Assembly (NCBI RefSeq): GCF_020687685.1
Contig: NZ_JAJEWM010000002.1
Span: 62,001-126,000 of the forward strand
Reading direction: 5' to 3'
DNA from: Tessaracoccus sp. OS52
GTDB taxonomy: Bacteria; Actinomycetota; Actinomycetes; Propionibacteriales; Propionibacteriaceae
DNA length: 64,000 bases
Shown here: piece after piece, positions 20,102 to 28,492 of the stretch
Numbering within the stretch: position 1 is the first letter of the stretch
Layout: every line of letters begins with the position of its first letter
Made by a program: the position numbers and the translations under genes
The notes under the pieces: model-generated
The model's database searches: none
Seen by the model: only the letters and a program-made list of their open reading frames with translations
What the model was told of the DNA's origin: nothing

Positions 20102-21806
20102 TCCCCCCGGAGGTCCCGTCCGGAGCCAGGGGCAGCCGCACCACCATGCGCGTCCCCCGGCCCGGCTCGCTGTCCACAATGAGCTCGCCACCGTGGGCGT
20201 CGACGATCGACTTCACCACAGCCATGCCCAGCCCGCTACCGGGGATGGTGGACGCGCGCGCCGACTCGGTCCGGTAGAACCGGTCGAACAGCTGCCTCTG
20301 CTCCGCCTCGGTCAGCCCGGGGCCCGTGTCCTCCACCTCCATGAAGGCCAGCCCGCCACGGACGCCCACCCGCACCAGGACACCACCGACTGCTGTGTAC
20401 TTGACGGCGTTGGACACGAGGTTGTCCAGCACCTGGGTGAGCTTCACCCGGTCCCCGGACACGTGGACGCAGGCTTCCGCATCCACGCCGAGCGTCAGGC
20501 CGGCGGAGTTGGCAGACGGCACGGCCGCCTCTGCGCACTCCCGCACGATCGCGGTGAGGTCCACCCGCTCGAGGACCAGCGGCACCCTGCCGGAGGCGGT
20601 GCCGAGCAGGTCGTTCACCAGGCCAAGGAGACGCTCCGCGTTGCGCTGCACCACCACCACGCTGCGCCGGTCGGCCGGGCTCATGCCACCGTCTTCCGCG
20701 CTCTCCAGCAGCAGGTCGGAGTAACCGATGATGGAGGTGAGCGGAGTCCGGAACTCGTGCGAGATCCCGGAGACGAAGTCGTCCTGCGCAGCGAGGGCAG
20801 CGACGAGTTCCGTGACGTCCTCGAACACCAGCACCGAGCCGGCGAAGTCACCCTCGTCGTCGAACATGGGCTGGGCGGACACGTTGACGGCGCGCTCGGA
20901 AGCGCCCTTGCCCAGCCAGATCCGGTCGCGCGTGAAGCTCTCCCCGCGCGCCGCACGCCGTACCGGGCGGTCGGCCACGGGGATCGGTGTGCGATCCGGA
21001 CCCTCGAACAGCAGGAGCCTGCCTTCTCCGGGGTCCTCGGGGTCGACGTCGGGTTCAGCCCGCGCCTGGAGCGCATGCTGGCGGGGGTTCTTGAGGATCT
21101 CCACTCCGTGGGCGTCAATGGCCAGCACGCCGACATCGGCGGTGTCGACGATGGCCTCGACCAGGCGCTGCCGCTGCCGGCTGATCTCACCCGCCTCCTC
21201 CACCTTCTCCTGGTGGCTCTCCATCTCCCGGTTGACATACGTCGCGGCCACGGCCAGTCCGAAGGTCATGACAGGAACCAGAAGTGGCCGGCCCAGGTTG
21301 CGGGCGGTGATCTCCTCCCGGCCGAGGATGAACGGGGCATAGGTGACGAGCAGCGGCAGGACGAACGAGACCAGGCACATCACCCTGGGGAGGATGGAGG
21401 ACCAAGCCAGCCAGAGCACGGGGAACCCCAGCAGCAGCGACAGCCCGTCCAGGTCCGGCGCCGCGCCATGGATGATGAGGCCGACGGCGAAGAAGTCGAG
21501 CATCGGGAGCACCAGATAGGTGCCGTAGGGAAGCCGGTCCCAGGGAACCGCCGCCGAAAGGACCGTGATGACGCCGACCACGATGACGCCCCACCGGAAC
21601 AGCGGGTCGGAGGCCGTGGACTGCGTGGTTATGGCCAGGGGGATCATCACGACGGCGATGGTCAGGGTCAGCGGCAGCTGGGACAGGAAGATGCGCGTCT
21701 GGAGCCCGTAGGTGTGGAACGGCCGCTGCAGCATCGGCATCATCCCCGAGCCGTGCTCCTCCGTTGGGGCCTGCGCCACCGTCTGGGTCATGGCCCGATT
21801 ATCCAT
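20067..21806 (-). CDS. Membrane sensor histidine kinase with PAS domain (orphan)
   Basis: 579 residues from ATG 21806; a later ATG at 21791 and an upstream GTG at 21866 are alternatives. Five to six membrane helices occupy residues about 35-205, followed by a short coiled coil (MESHQEKVEEAGEISRQRQR). Then a PAS domain (VDTADVGVLAIDAHG...), HisKA H-box (ISHEFRTPLTSIIGYS), N-box (LDNLVSNAVKYT), G1 (VEDTGPGL) and G2 (GSGLGMAVVKSIVDAHGG). It should autophosphorylate on the H-box His. No response regulator is adjacent, so its partner is elsewhere. Convergent with ogt, overlapping by 35 nt. Confidence 0.9.
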   Translation of the reverse strand: MDNRAMTQTVAQAPTEEHGSGMMPMLQRPFHTYGLQTRIFLSQLPLTLTIAVVMIPLAITTQSTASDPLFRWGVIVVGVITVLSAAVPWDRLPYGTYLVLPMLDFFAVGLIIHGAAPDLDGLSLLLGFPVLWLAWSSILPRVMCLVSFVLPLLVTYAPFILGREEITARNLGRPLLVPVMTFGLAVAATYVNREMESHQEKVEEAGEISRQRQRLVEAIVDTADVGVLAIDAHGVEILKNPRQHALQARAEPDVDPEDPGEGRLLLFEGPDRTPIPVADRPVRRAARGESFTRDRIWLGKGASERAVNVSAQPMFDDEGDFAGSVLVFEDVTELVAALAAQDDFVSGISHEFRTPLTSIIGYSDLLLESAEDGGMSPADRRSVVVVQRNAERLLGLVNDLLGTASGRVPLVLERVDLTAIVRECAEAAVPSANSAGLTLGVDAEACVHVSGDRVKLTQVLDNLVSNAVKYTAVGGVLVRVGVRGGLAFMEVEDTGPGLTEAEQRQLFDRFYRTESARASTIPGSGLGMAVVKSIVDAHGGELIVDSEPGRGTRMVVRLPLAPDGTSGGINQLPEPAAHA

Positions 21807-21877
21807 GGTCGGGGCGAATCCGCGGAACGGGGTCCCCGACAACCGTGATATTTCCGTGACGCTCACCCGACAAGTCG

Positions 21878-22837
21878 TCAGGACCGACCGCTCCCGGTCA
21901 CCACCTCATGCCAACGTCGCAGCACGTTCTCCAGTCGGCCATGCACCCGGACGTCGGCGAGGTCGTCGCCACGCGTGTCGCCGTCGTTGACGATCACCAC
22001 CGTCTTGCCCTCCCGCGCCGCGCGGCGCACGAACCGCAGTCCGCTCATCACGGTCAGGCTGGAGCCGAGCACCGTCAACGCCTCGGCCGCCTCCAGGAGG
22101 CCGAAGGCCTCCCGGACCACCTCGGGCCGCGCGTTCTCACCGAAGAACACCACGTCCGGCTTGAGGATCCCGCCGCAACGTGGGCACGCCGGGTAGGAGA
22201 AGCTCTCGGTCCGGTCAACCTCGGCGTCACCGTCGGGGGCGGTTGCCGTTTCCCGGGCCAGATCGTGGAGGCGCGCGTGCAGGTCGGGGTTGAGCGCCAG
22301 CAGCTGGTCCTGGAGGTCATGTCGTCCGACGGCGAAACCGCACGACAGGCAATAGGCGCCGTCCAGCGACCCGTGGAGGTCAACCACCTTGCTGGAGCCG
22401 GCTTCCTGGTGCAGGCCGTCGACGTTCTGGGTCACCACCCCGGTGATGGGCAGGTGTTGCTCCAGTTCTGCCAGCAGACGGTGCGACTCATTGGGCTGCG
22501 CCGCCCCGAAGGCCAGCCAGCCGACGGTGCTGCGTGCCCAGTAGCGGCGTCGGGCGAGGTCGGACCCCACGAACTCCTGGAAGGTCATGGGGCTGCGGAC
22601 CTTGGCGTCGCGGCCTCGGTAGTCGGGCAGGCCGGAGCCGGTTGACATGCCCGCGCCGGTCAGCACCATCGTCGGCCGCTCCCTGAACAGCTCAAGTGCT
22701 GCGGTGACATCGTCGTCGGTGGAGACGCGGCCGAAGCCGCCCAACGGCTCCCAGCGCCGGATGCGCGGGGCAGCGGGGACGTCGTCGACGGCGGAGCGGA
22801 ACCAGCCACCGACGTCGGGCAGGGCGGGATCGGTCAC
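21878..22837 (-). CDS. NAD-dependent protein deacylase, Sir2 family
   Basis: 319 residues from GTG 22837 (VTDPALPDVGGWF). Removes acyl groups from lysine using NAD. Visible motifs: GAGMSTGSGLPDYRG (NAD loop, residues 61-75), TQNVDGLHQ, catalytic His in VDLHGSL, and a four-Cys zinc site (CLSC ... CPRCGG) with a long acidic insert between the pairs. GSSLTVMSG and NDGDTRGDD complete the NAD pocket. The frame is open another 81 codons into the LacI gene, but the LacI stop lies 13 nt before this GTG, fixing the start. About 40 residues precede the sirtuin core. Confidence 0.92.
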   Translation of the reverse strand: MTDPALPDVGGWFRSAVDDVPAAPRIRRWEPLGGFGRVSTDDDVTAALELFRERPTMVLTGAGMSTGSGLPDYRGRDAKVRSPMTFQEFVGSDLARRRYWARSTVGWLAFGAAQPNESHRLLAELEQHLPITGVVTQNVDGLHQEAGSSKVVDLHGSLDGAYCLSCGFAVGRHDLQDQLLALNPDLHARLHDLARETATAPDGDAEVDRTESFSYPACPRCGGILKPDVVFFGENARPEVVREAFGLLEAAEALTVLGSSLTVMSGLRFVRRAAREGKTVVIVNDGDTRGDDLADVRVHGRLENVLRRWHEVVTGSGRS

Positions 22838-22850
22838 GCTTCCAGAGTAG

Positions 22851-23867
22851 TCAGCCGTTGCGGACCGGCCCAGTGGAGTCGCGTACGACCAGCTTGGGCT
22901 CGAAGTGCTCCTCGATGGGGCCCTCGGTGCGGGCCCGAACGCCGATCTTGAGGGCGGCCACCCCCATCTCATGGAGTGGCAGGGCGACCGTGGTGAGGGC
23001 CGGTGTGAGGTCCCGGCACACCCAGATGTCGTTGCAGCCCACGACGGAGACCTGTCCCGGGACGTCGTAGCCGTTGTCACGCAACCACACCATGGCCCCG
23101 ATGGCCATCTGGTCTGCGGTGCCGACGATCGCCGTCGTCCGGGGGTGTTCGGCCATGACCTCGGCAGCGGCGGCGTACCCGGCGTCGCGGGTGCCGAGGG
23201 CGGGATGGACGTGGACGCCGTCGCCGAGGACCTCGCGGATGCCGGTGATGCGGTCGACCGTCGAGGTCACTCCCGGGTCACCGGCCAGCAGAGCCACGTC
23301 GCGGTGTCCCAGAGAAGCGAGATGTTCGCCGACCTGACGGCCGGCGCTCACGTTGTCGACGAGGATGCGGCTCGCGGGCACGTCCACCTCGTGGCGGCCT
23401 ATCAGGACGGCGGTGCGGAGCCCATCGGAGGAGAAGGCGCGCACGCGGTTGCCGATCTCACTGCGGTAGGTCTCGTCGAGCAGTCCCGAGCCGGCGATGA
23501 TGGCCATACCGACGCGCTGCGCCTGCAGGGTCCGGAAGGCCTGGATCTCCTGGATGGGGTCCCGTTGCGTGTTGAGCACGGTCACCATGTAGTTGCGCTT
23601 GTTGGCCTCGTGGTGGATGCCGGCGATCATGCCGGAGAAGTAGGGGTCGCCCACGTCCCCCACGAGGACGCCGATGGATCCGGGGTTACCCAGCAGCAGG
23701 CCCTGGGCCTGGGCGTTGGGAATGTAGTCGAGGGCCGTCGCCGCCTCCTCGACCTTCAGGCGCAGGTCTTCCTTGACGGGGTAGTCGCTGCCGGACAGCA
23801 CCCGAGACGCCGTGGCCAGCGAAACCCCCGCCGCGTTGGCCACATCCCTCAGCCTTGCTCCACTCAT
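22851..23867 (-). CDS. LacI-family transcriptional regulator
   Basis: 338 residues. The N-terminal HTH covers residues 5-25 (RLRDVANAAGVSLATASRVL) with the hinge helix near 50-60 (ALDYIPNAQAQGL). A periplasmic-binding-like ligand domain follows (GVLVGDVGDPYFSGMIAGI ...). These proteins usually repress sugar-use genes until the sugar binds. The sirtuin gene lies 13 bp downstream; no sugar operon is adjacent, so the target is unknown. The hemicellulose operon at 28493-38496 has a LacI-type operator, but linking it to this protein is speculation. Confidence 0.92.
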   Translation of the reverse strand: MSGARLRDVANAAGVSLATASRVLSGSDYPVKEDLRLKVEEAATALDYIPNAQAQGLLLGNPGSIGVLVGDVGDPYFSGMIAGIHHEANKRNYMVTVLNTQRDPIQEIQAFRTLQAQRVGMAIIAGSGLLDETYRSEIGNRVRAFSSDGLRTAVLIGRHEVDVPASRILVDNVSAGRQVGEHLASLGHRDVALLAGDPGVTSTVDRITGIREVLGDGVHVHPALGTRDAGYAAAAEVMAEHPRTTAIVGTADQMAIGAMVWLRDNGYDVPGQVSVVGCNDIWVCRDLTPALTTVALPLHEMGVAALKIGVRARTEGPIEEHFEPKLVVRDSTGPVRNG

Positions 23868-23981
23868 GGAGGGAGAATACCGTTACCGACTGCCCGCACG
23901 CGCGCGACGCGAGCCACACTTGTCCGCCGGTCACGGACGCGGGACCGCGGGCTGGCCCCTCAGGCCCTGGGTGAATGTGCC

Positions 23982-24266
23982 TCAGCTCTGGGTGTCGTCG
24001 TTGCGCAGGAGGTGGCGCCGCCGACGCAGACCGCTGGCGATCAGGCGCTTCACAAGGACCTTTGAGGGCACCGGGAGCGCACCCAGCGCCACCAGCGCCT
24101 CGTACATGCGCTCGGGGACGTCGTAGTGGTCGCGGTCGAAGGCCCGCTCGGGCACCCCCGCGAGGGTGGCGAAATCGTGCAACTCCTCGAACGACGCATC
24201 GGAGACCAGGTGCGAGAACACCGTGCCGTGCGCGGGCCACGCGGGCGGGTCGATGAGGATGGCCAT
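23982..24266 (-). CDS. DUF4031 domain protein
   Basis: 94 residues from ATG 24266 (MAILIDPPAWPAHGTVFSHL); TTG and GTG codons directly before it are possible starts. The family pattern is clear: DPPxWPAHGxxxSHLVSDxSxEELHxFA, then FDRDHYDVPE and an arginine-rich tail (RRRRHLL). DUF4031 proteins are small, cytoplasmic and of unknown function, common in actinobacteria. The conserved Asp/His/Glu residues suggest metal binding, but this is inference. Single gene, followed by a divergent gap to trhO. Confidence 0.8.
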   Translation of the reverse strand: MAILIDPPAWPAHGTVFSHLVSDASFEELHDFATLAGVPERAFDRDHYDVPERMYEALVALGALPVPSKVLVKRLIASGLRRRRHLLRNDDTQS

Positions 24267-24381
24267 CACCAAAGGTTAGGCCGCCACTGGCCGCGGCGCT
24301 GCCATCCTGGACGGGCCACCGGAAGCGTGCGGTCCCGCCGACGCACGCGTTCGCCCGGAACAGCCACCTAGGATTTCGGTC

Positions 24382-25170
24382 ATGGATCGCGTGCTGAACG
24401 TCTCTGCCTACCTGTTCACCCCCTTGGCGGACAGGGCAGAACTGCGCGTCCGATTGAAGGAGTCAGCCGTCGCCGCCGGGCTCATGGGCACGATCCTGCT
24501 CGCACCCGAAGGCATCAACCTGTTCATCGCCGGGCCCCCGGAAGGGGTCCGGGCGTTCCTGGCGGAGCTCCGGGCAGATCCGCGATTCGCAGCGCTGGAG
24601 GCCAAGGAGAGCTGGTCGCAGCACCAGCCGTTCCGCCGGATGCTGGTGAAACTCAAGCGCGAGATCATCCGGATGGACCACCCCGCCGTCGAGCCGGCCG
24701 CGGGCCGCGCCCCCGGCGTCGACCCCCGCACCCTGCGGCGCTGGCTGGACCAGGGCCACGACGACGACGGCAAGCCAGTGGTGATGCTGGACACCCGCAA
24801 CGCCTTCGAGGTGGACTACGGCCGCTTCACCGGTGCCGTCGACTGGCGGATCGAGCGGTTCACCGAGTTCCCGCGCGCTGTGGCAGAGAATCGCGCGCAG
24901 CTGGAGGGCAGCACGGTGGTGAGCTACTGCACGGGTGGGATCCGCTGCGAGAAGGCCGCCATCTACATGCGGGATCTCGGGCTGGACAACGTGTTGCAGC
25001 TCGACGGCGGCATCCTGAAGTACTTCGAGGAGGTGGGCGGGGCCCACTACGAGGGTGACTGCTTCGTGTTCGACGGCCGGGAGGCGCTCTCCCCCGACCT
25101 CAGCCCGCGTGCAAGCCGCGCGAGCGCGCGTGCCGCCCAGGATCCCGACCTGTCCGCGAAGCAGGGCTGA
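24382..25170 (+). CDS. trhO: tRNA uridine(34) hydroxylase TrhO (rhodanese-related)
   Basis: 262 residues, YceA/TrhO family, which hydroxylates U34 of certain tRNAs with oxygen to give 5-hydroxyuridine. An N-terminal acylphosphatase-like domain (residues 1-100: [19 protein letters not shown]) is followed by a rhodanese domain with [13 protein letters not shown] and the active-site loop [12 protein letters not shown] (C183, C189). A short zinc-less C-terminal tail follows ([10 protein letters not shown]), then a disordered Ala/Ser-rich end. The ATG lies a few bases after TAGGAT, perhaps a -10, so the message may be nearly leaderless. Confidence 0.92.
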   Translation: MDRVLNVSAYLFTPLADRAELRVRLKESAVAAGLMGTILLAPEGINLFIAGPPEGVRAFLAELRADPRFAALEAKESWSQHQPFRRMLVKLKREIIRMDHPAVEPAAGRAPGVDPRTLRRWLDQGHDDDGKPVVMLDTRNAFEVDYGRFTGAVDWRIERFTEFPRAVAENRAQLEGSTVVSYCTGGIRCEKAAIYMRDLGLDNVLQLDGGILKYFEEVGGAHYEGDCFVFDGREALSPDLSPRASRASARAAQDPDLSAKQG

Positions 25171-25181
25171 TCGGGACCCAT

Positions 25182-25253
25182 GGAGGACTGGACGGAAACC
25201 TCGTTTTCTTTGCACAGGAGTGCACAGAAAACGAAGTTTCTGTCCAGTCCTCC
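25182..25253. repeat. Long inverted repeat, 34-bp arms, 4-nt loop
   Basis: Left arm 25182-25215 begins GGAGGACTGGAC and ends TTTGCAC; right arm 25220-25253 begins GTGCACAG and ends GTCCAGTCCTCC; the loop is AGGA. Only 3 of 34 positions are mismatched. It lies 12 bp after trhO and 68 bp before the osmoprotectant operon on the same strand. No T-tract follows. It may be an intergenic repeat element, a processing structure or an imperfect terminator. Confidence 0.85.
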
Positions 25254-25321
25254 TCACCCCGTTCTGTCCTCGCGCCGGGCGCAGGCCCAATAGAGTGGAA
25301 CCTCCGAGCACCGGGAGTCCG

Positions 25322-26149
25322 ATGATCCTCTTCGACCACGTGAACAAGACCTACCCGGACGGCACCGTCGCCGTCGAGGACTTCTCCCTCGAGGTGCCCT
25401 CACACCAAGTGGTGGTACTGCTGGGCTCCTCCGGCTGTGGCAAGACCACCCTGATGCGGATGGTGAACCGGATGGTGGAGCCCACCAGCGGAGAGGTCTG
25501 GATCGACGACGACCGCGTCGCAGACCTCGACCCGGTCCGGCTCCGGCGCCGGATCGGCTACGTGATGCAGGCCGGCGGCCTGCTGCCGCACCGCACCATC
25601 ATCGACAACGTCGCCACCGTTCCGGTCCTGAACGGCCAGACGCGCCGCGCCGCGCACGCCCGGGCACGCGAGCTTCTGGATCTCGTGGGTTTGCCCGAGT
25701 CCGTCGCACCCCGCTACCCGAGCCAGCTCTCCGGTGGACAGCGCCAGCGGGTCGGGGTGGCACGAGCCCTGGCCGCCGATCCCAACATCCTGCTCATGGA
25801 CGAACCGTTCGGCGCGGTGGACCCAGTTGTCCGCGCAGAACTCCAGACCTGGTTGCTGAGGATCCAGGACGAGCTGGCCAAGACCATCCTGTTCGTGACC
25901 CACGACGTCGACGAGGCCTTCCTGCTGGGTTCCGAGGTCCTCGTTCTGCGGACGGGCGCCGAGGTGGCCCAACGCGGCACCCCCGCCGACATCCTGCTCG
26001 AGCCCGCCGACGAGTTCGTCACCGACTTCATCGGCGGACCCCGACGGCGCCTCCACACGGAGGTGCGCGAAGGCAGGCGCCTCGTCGTCGACGCCGAAGG
26101 CCGGGTGGCGGGGGTGGCCACCGACGGCGGCACGGGGGGCTCAGCGTGA
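25322..26149 (+). CDS. opuCA: Osmoprotectant ABC transporter, ATP-binding protein
   Basis: 275-residue ATPase energising uptake of glycine betaine, choline, carnitine or a similar compound. Walker A GSSGCGKTT (about residues 36-44), Q-loop VMQAGGLLPH, signature LSGGQRQR, Walker B LLMDEPFGAVD and the H-loop THDVDEAF. The spacing and the QAGGLLPH phrase match OpuC/ProV-type proteins. It lacks the C-terminal CBS pair found in many OpuA/OpuC ATPases. The start ATG at 25322 follows GGGAGTCCG; its frame is open further upstream through the inverted repeat, which is unlikely to be coding. The stop overlaps the next gene (GTGA). Confidence 0.9.
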   Translation: MILFDHVNKTYPDGTVAVEDFSLEVPSHQVVVLLGSSGCGKTTLMRMVNRMVEPTSGEVWIDDDRVADLDPVRLRRRIGYVMQAGGLLPHRTIIDNVATVPVLNGQTRRAAHARARELLDLVGLPESVAPRYPSQLSGGQRQRVGVARALAADPNILLMDEPFGAVDPVVRAELQTWLLRIQDELAKTILFVTHDVDEAFLLGSEVLVLRTGAEVAQRGTPADILLEPADEFVTDFIGGPRRRLHTEVREGRRLVVDAEGRVAGVATDGGTGGSA

Positions 26150-26802
26150 ATTTCGGCTGGGTCCAGGACAACTGGGACCGCATCTGGGCGCTGACGGTTC
26201 AGCATGTGCAGATGTCGTTGGTGCCGGTGGTCCTGAGCCTGCTGATCGCGGTGCCGATCGGGTGGGCGTCGCACCGCAACCGGGTGGCCCGCAAGACCCT
26301 GCTTCCGTTCAGCAGCATCCTGTACGCGTTGCCGTCGCTGCCGCTGTTCGTGGTGCTGCCGGTGCTGCTGGGCACCCGCATCCTTGATCCTGTCAACGTC
26401 GTGGTGGCGCTCACGATCTACGGTGTGGCGCTGCTGGTGCGCACCGTAACCGACGCCTTCGACAACGTCGGACTTGCCATCCGCGACGACGCGCTGGCCG
26501 TCGGGCACTCCCGCGGCCAGGTGTTCTGGCGCGTGGCGCTCCCGCTGGCCGGTCCCGCCATCCTGGCGGGCCTGCGCGTGGTGAGCGCGTCGACGCTCTC
26601 CCTCGTCTCGGTGGGTGCCCTGATCGGCGTGCCCTCGCTGGGCTACTTCTTCACCGACGGTTACCGCCGCGCGTTCCCCACCGAGATTTGGGTGGGGATC
26701 GTCGGGACGGTCCTGCTGGCCGCCGTGTTCGACCTGGCGCTGGTCGTCGTCGGCCGGGTGCTGATGCCCTGGGTCCGTGCGACGGACAGGAACCGGCCAT
26801 GA
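26146..26802 (+). CDS. opuCB: Osmoprotectant ABC transporter, permease 1
   Basis: 218-residue membrane protein starting at GTG 26146, which overlaps the ATPase stop by 4 nt. About five to six helices, with the binding-protein-dependent transport (EAA) loop DDALAVGHSRGQVFWRVALPL coupling to the ATPase. The first helix begins NWDRIWALTVQHVQMS, the usual OpuCB opening. Overlaps the second permease by 4 nt (ATGA). Two separate short permeases and one lipoprotein are the OpuC arrangement. Confidence 0.9.
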   Translation: MNFGWVQDNWDRIWALTVQHVQMSLVPVVLSLLIAVPIGWASHRNRVARKTLLPFSSILYALPSLPLFVVLPVLLGTRILDPVNVVVALTIYGVALLVRTVTDAFDNVGLAIRDDALAVGHSRGQVFWRVALPLAGPAILAGLRVVSASTLSLVSVGALIGVPSLGYFFTDGYRRAFPTEIWVGIVGTVLLAAVFDLALVVVGRVLMPWVRATDRNRP

Positions 26803-27494
26803 ACCAGATCGTCGCAGCGCTCGCGTGGCTCGCCGACGGCGCCAACTGGAGCGGATCCGGGGGGATCATCGCGAGGACCGGTGAGCATTTGTGGTACTCG
26901 GTCCTGGCCCTGGCGCTGGCCGCGGTGGTCGCGGTGCCCCTCGGCATGTACATCGGCCACACCGGCCGGGGCCGCACCTTCGCCGTCGCGGCGTCCGGGG
27001 CGGTGCGCGCCCTGCCGTCGCTGGGTCTGCTCACGTTGCTGGCGGTTTCGATGGGGCTGGGGCTCAGTTGGTCCATAGTGCCGTCGACGATCGTGCTGGC
27101 ACTGCTGGCGGTGCCATCGTTGCTCGCAGGCACCTACTCGGGGTTCGACTCCGTGGCCGACGACGTGGTCGACGGCGCACGGGCCACCGGCTTCTCGGAG
27201 CTGCAGATCGTGAGCAGGGTGGAACTGCCGCTCGCGCTGCCACTGATGGTCGGGGGCCTGCGGGCGGCGGCGCTGCAGGTGATCGCCACCGCAACCATCA
27301 GCGCCTACATCGGCCTCGGGGGGCTGGGTCGCTTCATCCTGGACGGACTTTCGGTGAGCGACTACCCCCGTATGCTGGGGGGCGCGATCGCGGTGGGTGG
27401 CCTGGCCCTGGCGGTGGACCTCATCATCCAGATCGTGCAACGCACCACAATTCCTCGCGGGGTCCACGTAGCCGTCGGACCCATGGATGCATAG
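26799..27494 (+). CDS. opuCD: Osmoprotectant ABC transporter, permease 2
   Basis: 231-residue membrane protein with about six helices. It starts at ATG 26799, overlapping the previous stop. The EAA loop is ARATGFSELQIVSRVELPLA; segments RALPSLGLLTLLAVSMG and SAYIGLGGLGRFI are characteristic of OpuCB/OpuCD permeases. It heterodimerises with the first permease. The binding lipoprotein follows after 9 bp. Confidence 0.9.
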   Translation: MNQIVAALAWLADGANWSGSGGIIARTGEHLWYSVLALALAAVVAVPLGMYIGHTGRGRTFAVAASGAVRALPSLGLLTLLAVSMGLGLSWSIVPSTIVLALLAVPSLLAGTYSGFDSVADDVVDGARATGFSELQIVSRVELPLALPLMVGGLRAAALQVIATATISAYIGLGGLGRFILDGLSVSDYPRMLGGAIAVGGLALAVDLIIQIVQRTTIPRGVHVAVGPMDA

Positions 27495-27503
27495 GAGTAC
27501 CCC

Positions 27504-28463
27504 ATGCCGTTCCGTCCCAGCCGACGATCCGTCCTCGTCTCCACGGGGGTCGCCGCGCTCGCGCTTGCGGGCTGCTCGAACTCCGACCCGCTCGCCACGG
27601 ACCAGCCGAGCGCCGACGCAACCTCCGATGACAGCGCCGCCCCCACCGGCGGGGCCATCACCGTCGGATCCGCTGGGTTCGCGGAGAACGAGATCATCGC
27701 CGAGCTCTACGCGCAGGCTCTGGAGAACGCCGGCTACACCGTCGAGCGCAGGATGCAGATCGGCGCCCGGGACATCTACTTCGGCGCCCTGACCGACGGT
27801 TCGGTGGACCTCCTGCCCGAGTACTCCGGCAACCTGCTGCAGTTCCTGGAGCCCGAGTCGACGGAGTCGGATGCCGACGCCATCGTGGCCGGGCTGGGCG
27901 AGGCGCTGCCGGACGGCCTGCGGGTCCTGGAGGCCGCCGAGGCCTCCAACAGCGACTCCTACTGCATCACCCAGCGGTTCTCCTCCGCATTCGAGATCAC
28001 CTCCCTGGAGCACCTTGCCACCTACGAGAGCACCATTCGCCTGGCGGGCAACCCGGAGTTGGCCGAGCGTCCCTACGGTCCGCCGGGACTCACCGAGATC
28101 TACGGCGTCCCACCTGAGAAGATCATCTTCACCCCCATCGACGACGGCGGCGGCCCCCTGACCGTGCAGGCCCTGGTTGGCGGTGAGGTCGAGATGGCCA
28201 ACATCTACACCACCACTCCTGCGATCCGAGACGAGGACCTGGTCGTCCTCGAGGACCCGAAGGGCATGATCGTCCCGCAGAACGTTGTGCCGGTGGCGAG
28301 CGAGAACGTCCCCGCTGAAGCCGAAGAGGTCATCAACGCTGTCCAGGCCAAGCTGACCACCGACCAACTGATCATCATGAACGCGCGCAACCAGGGCGAG
28401 GAGAAGGCTTCCCCGGACGTCATCGCCAAGGAGTGGCTGGAGCGGATGGGCCTGCTCGGCTGA
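27504..28463 (+). CDS. opuCC: Osmoprotectant ABC transporter, substrate-binding lipoprotein
   Basis: 319 residues. A signal peptide ends in a lipobox (ALAGC, Cys24), preceded by SRRSVLVSTG, so Tat or Sec export and lipid anchoring on the outer face of the membrane. A Ser/Asp/Ala-rich linker (residues 25-50) leads to an OpuAC-type domain beginning AITVGSAGFAENEIIAELYAQ, with DLLPEYSGNLLQF and ALVGGEVEMANIYTTTPAI. It captures the osmolyte for the three preceding gene products. Last gene of the operon; the convergent alpha-glucuronidase begins 30 bp beyond. Confidence 0.9.
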   Translation: MPFRPSRRSVLVSTGVAALALAGCSNSDPLATDQPSADATSDDSAAPTGGAITVGSAGFAENEIIAELYAQALENAGYTVERRMQIGARDIYFGALTDGSVDLLPEYSGNLLQFLEPESTESDADAIVAGLGEALPDGLRVLEAAEASNSDSYCITQRFSSAFEITSLEHLATYESTIRLAGNPELAERPYGPPGLTEIYGVPPEKIIFTPIDDGGGPLTVQALVGGEVEMANIYTTTPAIRDEDLVVLEDPKGMIVPQNVVPVASENVPAEAEEVINAVQAKLTTDQLIIMNARNQGEEKASPDVIAKEWLERMGLLG

Positions 28464-28492
28464 GTCCCAGAGGCCTCAGCATCCTCGGTTGG

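Noticed and set aside
25182..25253. Ordinary rho-independent terminator of trhO
   Set aside because: The stem is far longer than usual and no T-tract follows on either strand.
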